Source: Nocardia sputorum
GTDB lineage: Bacteria > Actinomycetota > Actinomycetes > Mycobacteriales > Mycobacteriaceae
Assembly: GCF_027924405.1 (NCBI RefSeq)
Contig: NZ_AP026978.1
Coordinates: forward strand, 372,001 to 436,000
Direction: 5' to 3'
DNA length: 64,000 nt
Part shown: positions 58,536 through 64,000 of the stretch, piece after piece
Layout of the letters: the number at the start of each line of letters is the position of its first letter
Numbering within the stretch: the stretch's first letter is position 1
Notes under the pieces: model-generated
The model's database searches: none
Told to the model about the DNA's origin: nothing
Seen by the model: the letters and a program-made list of their open reading frames with translations, nothing else
Program-made: the position numbers and the translations under genes

Positions 58536-60833
58536 ATGGCGGCCCGCCGCGAGTTCGGTGGTATCGAGGTTGACCTGAGCAACCTCGACAAGGTGCTGTA
58601 CCCGGCCACCGGAACGACGAAAGGCGAAGTGATCGCCTACTATTCGGCGATCGCGCCGGCCATGCTGCCGCACATCGCCGGGCGGGCGGTGACCCGCAAG
58701 CGCTGGCCGAACGGCGTCGACGAACCGTCTTTCTTCGAGAAGAACCTCCCGGCGCATGCTCCGTCCTGGATCGAGCGGCGCGCCCTGCGGCATTCCGATC
58801 GCAAGGTCGTCTACCCGCTGATCGATTCCGAAGCCGGACTGGCTTGGCTCGCGCAGCAGGCCGCGTTGGAAGTCCATGTGCCGCAGTGGCGTTTCGACGA
58901 CGATGACATGGGTCCGGCGACCAGGCTGGTCTTCGATCTGGATCCCGGCGAGGGGGTCGGGCTCGCCGAATGCGCCGAGGTGGCGCTCGCGGTGCGCGAG
59001 ATGGTGGAGGGCATCGGTCTGCGCGCCTTCCCGGTGACCAGTGGCAGCAAGGGCATACACCTCTATGTGCCGTTGGATCGCGATCTGAGCTCCGACGGCG
59101 CGTCCACCGTGGCGAAACAGGTGGCCACGAATCTGCAACGGCTGCGTCCGGACCTGGTCACGGCGACGATGGCGAAGGCGGCGCGCGGCGGCAAGGTCTT
59201 CCTGGACTGGAGCCAGAACAACGCCGCCAAGACCACCATCGCGCCCTACTCGATGCGGGGGCGGCCGGAGCCGAATGCCGCCGCGCCACGCACGTGGAAG
59301 GAGATCGAGAATCGCAAGAAGCTGCGGCAGTTGCGGTTCGACGAGGTGCTGGCCAGGTACCGCGCCGACGGCGATCTGCTCGCCGAACTGGATGCCGCGC
59401 CGGCGGGGGATGATTCGTCCGGGACGGCTCCCGACGCGTTGACGAAGTACCGCTCGATGCGTGACCCGTCCCGCACCCCAGAGCCGGTTCCCGCGCAGGC
59501 GCCCGCGCCGGGGGAGAACAATCGCTACGTCGTGCAGGAGCATCACGCGCGGCGCCTGCACTGGGATGTGCGGCTGGAGCGCGACGGGGTGCTGGTGTCC
59601 TGGGCGGTGCCGAAGGGTCCGCCGACCTCGCCCGAGCAGAACCGCCTCGCCGTGCACACCGAGGACCACCCGATGGAGTATCTCGACTTCCACGGCGCCA
59701 TCCCGAAGGGTGAGTACGGCGCGGGCGAGATGACGATCTGGGACTCCGGCACCTACGAGACCGAGAAGTGGCGCGACGACGAGGTCATCGTTCGATTCCA
59801 CGGCAGGCGGCTCACCGGCCGGTACGCGCTGATCCAGACCAACGGCAATCAGTGGCTGATGCATCTGATGCGTGCGCAGAACGGCGCCGAACCGCAGGAG
59901 GAGGAGCCGGACGAACCGCAGGGCCGGATCATCCGTCCGTCCGGCGGGCCCGCGCCGCTGCCGCGCGGTCTGTCGCCGATGCTCGCGACGCACGGTGACG
60001 TCGCCGAACTCGGCGCCGCCGAGTGGTGCTTCGAGACGAAGTGGGACGGCTTCCGGCTGATCGCCGAGATCGAGTCCGGCGCGATCACGCTGCGCAGCCG
60101 GGCGGGCCACGTCGTGACCGACCGCTATCCCGGCATCGCGGCGTTGCGGCGGGAGTTGTCCGGACATCAGGTGGTGCTGGACGGCGAGGCCGTCGTGTTC
60201 GACGATCACGGCGTCGCGAATCTGGGTCTGCTGCAAGCCGATGCGGCGCGGGCGGTGTTCGTCGCCTTCGACGTGCTGTACCTGGACGGCACCTCGCTGT
60301 TGCGCAAGCGCTACGCCGACCGCCGCAGGGTGCTGGAGGCGCTCGCCGCCAACGCGCCGTCGCTGGTCGTGCCGCCGCGCCTGGACGGCTCGGGCGCCGA
60401 CGCCTTGCGCTACAGCCAGGAGCACGGGCTCGAGGGCGTGGTCGCCAAGCGCAAGGACTCGGTGTATCTACCCGGCAAGCGCGGGCACGCCTGGGTGAAG
60501 CAGCGCAACTGGCGCACGCAGCGGGTGCTGATCGGCGGCTGGCGGCGCAGCTCGGCACGGGAATTCAAGTCCCTGCTGGTCGGCATTCCACACGACGGGC
60601 GGCTGGTCTATGTCGGACGGGTCGGCACCGGGTTCGACGACTCGAACTTGCGGGAGCTGGCCGCGCGGCTGCGCCCGCTGGAACGCAAGACTTCGCCGTT
60701 CGACAACGACCTGACCGCCGAGGAACGCAAGGAAGCGGTGTGGGTGACGCCGAAACTCGGTGGCACCGTGCGGTTCATGAACTGGACCGAGACGGGCCGG
60801 TTGTGGCACCCGGCGTGGCTCGGCGCTGGGTAG
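58536..60833 (+). CDS. ligD: LigD: multifunctional NHEJ DNA ligase (Pol-PE-Lig)
   Basis: 765 residues, with the domain order of M. tuberculosis LigD. Polymerase/primase domain (1-290) with LVFDLDPGEG (Asp134 and Asp136). Phosphoesterase domain (about 320-455) with VVQEHHARRLHWDVRLE and IPKGEYGAGEMTIW. Ligase domain (about 475-765) with ETKWDGFR (nucleophile Lys502), DGEAVVF and LEGVVAKR. It repairs double-strand breaks with Ku in non-homologous end joining; no ku gene is in the window. It is flanked on both sides by MT0933-type small genes. Confidence 0.95.
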   Translation: MAARREFGGIEVDLSNLDKVLYPATGTTKGEVIAYYSAIAPAMLPHIAGRAVTRKRWPNGVDEPSFFEKNLPAHAPSWIERRALRHSDRKVVYPLIDSEAGLAWLAQQAALEVHVPQWRFDDDDMGPATRLVFDLDPGEGVGLAECAEVALAVREMVEGIGLRAFPVTSGSKGIHLYVPLDRDLSSDGASTVAKQVATNLQRLRPDLVTATMAKAARGGKVFLDWSQNNAAKTTIAPYSMRGRPEPNAAAPRTWKEIENRKKLRQLRFDEVLARYRADGDLLAELDAAPAGDDSSGTAPDALTKYRSMRDPSRTPEPVPAQAPAPGENNRYVVQEHHARRLHWDVRLERDGVLVSWAVPKGPPTSPEQNRLAVHTEDHPMEYLDFHGAIPKGEYGAGEMTIWDSGTYETEKWRDDEVIVRFHGRRLTGRYALIQTNGNQWLMHLMRAQNGAEPQEEEPDEPQGRIIRPSGGPAPLPRGLSPMLATHGDVAELGAAEWCFETKWDGFRLIAEIESGAITLRSRAGHVVTDRYPGIAALRRELSGHQVVLDGEAVVFDDHGVANLGLLQADAARAVFVAFDVLYLDGTSLLRKRYADRRRVLEALAANAPSLVVPPRLDGSGADALRYSQEHGLEGVVAKRKDSVYLPGKRGHAWVKQRNWRTQRVLIGGWRRSSAREFKSLLVGIPHDGRLVYVGRVGTGFDDSNLRELAARLRPLERKTSPFDNDLTAEERKEAVWVTPKLGGTVRFMNWTETGRLWHPAWLGAG

Positions 60834-60876
60834 GGTTGTCTCGCGGTGGTTCTCAGCACGAGACGAGGAGTGCAGG

Positions 60877-61053
60877 GTGGACTTCAAGAACCTGGCGGGC
60901 AAGGCGATGGACCTGGCCCAGAAGAACGCGGACAAGCTGGACGCGGTGATCGACAAGGCGGGCGATCTCGTCGACGAGAAGACGGGCGAGAAGTTCGCGA
61001 GCCAGGTCGACGCCGCCCAGGACGCGGCCAAGAAAGCCCTGCAGGAGCAGTGA
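60877..61053 (+). CDS. MT0933/Rv0909-type antitoxin-like protein 2
   Basis: 58 residues from GTG 60877, with GACGAGGAG upstream. It starts DFKNLAGKAMDLAQKNADKL and has the same Lys/Ala/Asp helical pattern as the gene before ligD, so the two look like paralogues. No SRPBCC toxin gene follows. It is 43 bp after ligD and may be co-transcribed. Confidence 0.7.
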   Translation: MDFKNLAGKAMDLAQKNADKLDAVIDKAGDLVDEKTGEKFASQVDAAQDAAKKALQEQ

Positions 61054-61060
61054 GCGTGGA

Positions 61061-61088
61061 ACGGGACCCGGCCGTGGCCGGGTCCCGT
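61061..61088. terminator. Bidirectional terminator
   Basis: ACGGGACCCGGCC-GT-GGCCGGGTCCCGT, a perfect 13-bp stem between convergent genes ending at 61053 and 61093. Confidence 0.8.
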
Positions 61089-61092
61089 CGGG

Positions 61093-61737
61093 TCAGTTGG
61101 CGCCCGCGAGCAGCGGTGTGATGGTCGCGATATCGGTCACCAGCGCGTGGCCCTGGAACTCGAAGTCGTCGTACGCCCGCGCCATGGCCTCCTTGTCCCG
61201 TCCGCCCACCGCGTCGCTGATCACCACCGGCACGAAGCCGAGATCGGTGGAATGCGTGACCGTGGGCGCGATGCCGATCTCCAGCGCGACGCCCGCGATG
61301 GCGTAGGCGTCGATGCGCAGGTCGCGCAGCATCGAGGCCAGCGGAGTCCCTTCGAAGGCCGACATCGACGTCTTGTCGAACACCACCTCGTCCGCGCGCG
61401 GCCGCAGCTCGGGAACCAGCTCGAAGGCCGGGGTGTCGCGCTGCAGGATGAAGCGCACCTTGTCCACCGAATCCACTTGCTGCCAGCTCATGGCCATGCG
61501 CAGCGCGAAAGTTCCGCTCAGGCGCTCGGGCAGGAAGAAATGGCGCAGGAAGACCACGGGGTAGCCGCCCGAGCGCGCCGCGTCGACCACCCCGACCACG
61601 CGCTCGATGATCTCCGGCCCGTCCGGCAACTGGCTGAGCACGCCGACCTGCATGTCGTAGACGATCACCGCCATTCGGTCCGGGGCGCACACGTCGGCGA
61701 GTCCCTCGGGGATGTCCAGTCCGTTGCCATGCCGCAT
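61093..61737 (-). CDS. Isochorismatase-fold hydrolase lacking the usual Cys
   Basis: 214 residues. It has the family Asp in VIVYDMQVGV and Lys in VFDKTSMSAF. In the nucleophile motif, AGVALEIGIAPT, the usual Cys is replaced by Gly, as in the isochorismatases EntB and PhzD. Cysteine-dependent activity (nicotinamidase type) is therefore unlikely; it may be an isochorismatase-type or non-hydrolytic member. Confidence 0.85.
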   Translation of the reverse strand: MRHGNGLDIPEGLADVCAPDRMAVIVYDMQVGVLSQLPDGPEIIERVVGVVDAARSGGYPVVFLRHFFLPERLSGTFALRMAMSWQQVDSVDKVRFILQRDTPAFELVPELRPRADEVVFDKTSMSAFEGTPLASMLRDLRIDAYAIAGVALEIGIAPTVTHSTDLGFVPVVISDAVGGRDKEAMARAYDDFEFQGHALVTDIATITPLLAGAN

Positions 61738-61984
61738 GCTCGGCTACTCCTGTTCGTTGCGCTCGCGCTGCGAGGGGGGGTGGCCCTGGACAGCTATTCG
61801 ATTGCGCTGGGGGCGTTTTGGCCAACACTGTAACCAGCCCGGCGGACAGCAGCGGCGGTGGGTGTGACCTGCGATCGACCGTTGCCGGGCCGATCGGCCC
61901 GGCAGTACCGTGGAGGTCTCGAGGTCAGGTGAGCCCCGGCCACAGCGGGACACCCGCCGCCTCGCCGGGACTGGGGAGGCCCTG

Positions 61985-63241
61985 ATGAAGGATGTGCACG
62001 CAGCGCCTGTCGTCGCGCAGGCGAGCAACCGTCCCGTGTGCGCGGTGATCCTGGGGATCATCTTGTCCACGGTGATCATTCTGGCCGCCGCTCCAGGGGC
62101 ACACGCCGAGCTACCACCACCGGACCGGGACCCGTTCTACGCGGCACCCGCCGACCTCGCGCGCTATGGCAACGGCGCCGTGCTGGATTCCCGCCCCATC
62201 GCGTTGTTCGGACTGCCTCTGCCGATTTCGGCGTGGCAGGTGAAGTATCGCACCACCGACGCGAGCGACGATCCCGTGGCCGACGTGGCGACCGTGCTGG
62301 TGCCGATGCTGCCGTGGTTCGGCCGGGGCGCGCGGCCCCTGCTGTCGTATCAGGTGCCCGAGGACAGTCTCGGCACGCGGTGCGCACCGTCGTTCGCCCT
62401 GCGCGGCGGCTGGGACACCGGCGCGGTGAACACGGTGATCGATACGCCGTTCATGGCGGAGGCGCTGCGCCGTGGGTGGGCGGTGGTGGCCAGTGACTAC
62501 GAGGGGCCGCGATCCCGGTTCCTCGACGGGGTGAACTCCGGACGCGGTGTGCTGGACGGCATCCGGGCAGCGCGCGATCTCCCACAGGCCGGACTCGGAC
62601 CCGCGACGCCGATCGGCGCCTGGGGCTATTCCGGCGGCGCGTTCGCCACGTTGTGGGCCGCGCAGTTGCAGCCGGAGTACGCCCCGGACGTGCGGTTCGC
62701 GGGAATCACCTCGGGTGGCGTTCCGGCGGACTGGCCGGCCATAGCTCGCGAGGCGGACGGCACCGTGCAGTCCGGGCTGGCGCTGCTGATCCTGTTCGCG
62801 CTCGCCCGAAACGATCCCGGCAACGGGCTGCTGGAGTTGCTCAACGATCGGGGGCGTGCGGCGCTGGCCGAGAATGCGACGATGTGCGGGTCCGACCTGG
62901 TGCCGAAGTACGTCGGCGCGCGGGTCGACGACTTCGCCGTCGTGCCGGACCTGCTGCGACATCCGATTTTCCGCGCCGCGACCGACGCCCAGGAACTCGG
63001 CGGCAGCGCGCCGGAGACGCCGATGTACCTGTACCACAGCCTGACCGATGACGTGATCCCCGTCGCGGGCTTCACCGACCTGATCGGCCGGTACTGCGCG
63101 CAGGGAGCGTTGATCACCTCGGTGCACTCGATGCTGCCCACGCACAACCCGGCGGCGATCGGTGAGGCGCCGGGCGCGATGAACTTCCTCGCCGATCGGT
63201 TCGCGGGTCTGCCGGTGTTCCCCGGGTGCCGTGAGCGGTAA
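61985..63241 (+). CDS. Secreted lipase (LIP family)
   Basis: 418 residues from ATG 61985, with GGGGAGG upstream. A signal peptide (about 1-41, ending AHA-ELP) is followed by an alpha/beta hydrolase of the secretory lipase family: WGYSGGAFATLWAA (nucleophile Ser in GYSGG), a lid region and LYHSLTDDVIPV (Asp). Cysteines in TRCAPS and ATMCGSD, YCAQG and PGCRER suggest disulfides. It probably hydrolyses triacylglycerols outside the cell. Confidence 0.88.
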   Translation: MKDVHAAPVVAQASNRPVCAVILGIILSTVIILAAAPGAHAELPPPDRDPFYAAPADLARYGNGAVLDSRPIALFGLPLPISAWQVKYRTTDASDDPVADVATVLVPMLPWFGRGARPLLSYQVPEDSLGTRCAPSFALRGGWDTGAVNTVIDTPFMAEALRRGWAVVASDYEGPRSRFLDGVNSGRGVLDGIRAARDLPQAGLGPATPIGAWGYSGGAFATLWAAQLQPEYAPDVRFAGITSGGVPADWPAIAREADGTVQSGLALLILFALARNDPGNGLLELLNDRGRAALAENATMCGSDLVPKYVGARVDDFAVVPDLLRHPIFRAATDAQELGGSAPETPMYLYHSLTDDVIPVAGFTDLIGRYCAQGALITSVHSMLPTHNPAAIGEAPGAMNFLADRFAGLPVFPGCRER

Positions 63242-63254
63242 GTGGACGATCGCC

Positions 63255-63486
63255 TGTCGTCGGTGACGGTCGGAACACCGGAGCCGTCCACGGTGATTGA
63301 GCGCGGTGTCCGCCTCGTGAGTCATCGACGGTGCGGCACCGGAGCCGTCGACGGGTGCTCGAGGGCGGTGTCCCGCTTCGGTGAGTCATCGACGGTGCGG
63401 CACCGGAGCCGTCGACGGGTGCTCGAGGGCGGTGTCCCGCTTCGGCGAGTCATCGACGGTGCGGCACCGGAGTCGTCGACGGGTGC
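63255..63486 (+). repeat. 64-bp tandem repeat (about 3.6 copies)
   Basis: Copies begin at 63319, 63383 and 63447 (partial), with a diverged copy from about 63255. Each contains TCGACGG...CCGTCGA, able to form a hairpin. It lies in the 356-bp gap between convergent genes and is not coding. It is a likely variable-number repeat. Confidence 0.8.
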
Positions 63487-63547
63487 AGGTGCGTGGGCGC
63501 GTGGTGCTCACGCACCAGCGGACCGCCGGCTGTCCGCACAGACGAAA

Positions 63548-63577
63548 GCGCACCGAACCGCGGGAGATTCGGTGCGC
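63548..63577 (-). terminator. Hairpin after the right-end gene
   Basis: GCGCACCGAA-N10-TTCGGTGCGC, a 10-bp perfect stem 21 bases past the minus-strand stop at 63598. Confidence 0.7.
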
Positions 63578-63597
63578 GTTGTCCCCGGAGGCGCCGG

Positions 63598-64000
63598 TCA
63601 GTTCTGCGAACGCCCGGTGGTGTCCATCCACTTGGTGGTGCCGGGCGGGGCGGCCAGCGTGCTGATCAGATCGATACCCGCGATGATCAAGGCCGGTCCA
63701 CCGACGACGATGGTGCCGATGATGCCGCCGATACCCGCGCCCGCGAGCACGGTGGCGATACCGACGGGTCCTCCGATGAGGCCCGTCAGGCCGACAAGCG
63801 CTCCGATGACCGTGCCGATGAACCCGCCGACCGCGGTGGCGATGCCGAACTGCGACAGGAAGGCATCCATCGCGCGCTGGTTCTCGAACGGCGAGGCGAC
63901 CGGCGTGGCCGCCGGGCGGGCCTGCGCCGCGTCCTTGACGACGGTCAGCTCCAGCACTCGGCCCGCGTCGCGCACGAGGTGGGCCATCGGGTATTCGAGC
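63598..64000 (-). CDS. Gly-rich membrane protein, 5' end possibly outside window
   Basis: At least 129 residues from ATG 63987, but the frame stays open to the window edge, so the true start may be further right. A charged start is followed by two or three hydrophobic, Gly-rich segments (GFIGTVIGALVGLTGLIGG, LAGAGIGGIIGTIVVGG). This pattern is common in Nocardia hypothetical proteins. Function is unknown. Confidence 0.65.
   Translation of the reverse strand, partial: LEYPMAHLVRDAGRVLELTVVKDAAQARPAATPVASPFENQRAMDAFLSQFGIATAVGGFIGTVIGALVGLTGLIGGPVGIATVLAGAGIGGIIGTIVVGGPALIIAGIDLISTLAAPPGTTKWMDTTGRSQN

Noticed and set aside
58467..60425. 652-codon minus-strand frame opposite ligD
   Set aside because: Antisense shadow; composition is Arg/His/Gln-rich and the plus strand encodes an intact LigD.

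Overview
The window is about 64 kb of very GC-rich, tightly packed DNA with many GTG starts and ATGA/GTGA gene overlaps. Gene content and order point to a Nocardia-like member of the Mycobacteriales. From memory of the M. tuberculosis map, many genes follow the order of the Rv0861c-Rv0909 block: XPB helicase, XPB-N protein, Rpf, CspB, DUF2771, MFS, DUF3027, MarR, TrmH, DUF2537, SepH, SerC, citrate synthases, PrrBA, AccD3, EchA6, metallo-hydrolase and MT0933-type antitoxin. Nocardial genes are inserted between them. No rRNA, tRNA, CRISPR array, prophage or transposase was seen.

Layout: 1-1216 (minus) holds an EspC-like small protein and a type VII-type toxin that runs off the left edge. 1367-9894 has an acyltransferase, the XPB helicase, membrane and export proteins, a secreted M1 peptidase and a lipoprotein. 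9895-18238 has the XPB-N/WYL-like protein, a resuscitation factor with a CRP-type operator and probable c-di-AMP riboswitch in its long leader, CspB, a TetR relic, a DUF2771/MFS pair and a glutamine cyclotransferase. 18256-26039 has a DUF3027 protein coupled to a sacsin/Hsp90-type ATPase, then a TetR regulator divergent from a Tat-exported ceramidase. 26050-32382 has small membrane proteins, MarR, YccF, an Eis-type acetyltransferase, TrmH, a MIRU-like 74-bp repeat, DUF2537, DUF6928 and SepH.

32595-42136 is metabolic: SerC, a polysaccharide deacetylase, two citrate synthases flanking PdxH and an MFS exporter, FKBP and a Pip/YhgE-like lipoprotein. 42220-44814 has the PrrB/PrrA two-component system and a haemophore-like secreted protein. 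44936-52564 has propionyl-CoA synthetase and a complete conservon (sensor kinase, roadblock, DUF742, GTPase) whose kinase has a long GLP-x-R repeat tail. 52616-58243 has AccD3, an aldo-keto reductase, a flavoprotein, EchA6 and a metallo-beta-lactamase-fold hydrolase. 58282-61053 is LigD flanked by two small MT0933-type antitoxin genes. The right end has an isochorismatase-fold protein without the usual cysteine, a secreted lipase, a 64-bp tandem repeat and a glycine-rich membrane protein cut by the window edge.

The most unusual items are the MIRU-like repeat joining trmH to the DUF2537 gene through chained ATGA overlaps, the cAMP plus c-di-AMP control region of rpf, the repeat tail of the conservon kinase, and the partial toxin operon at the left edge.
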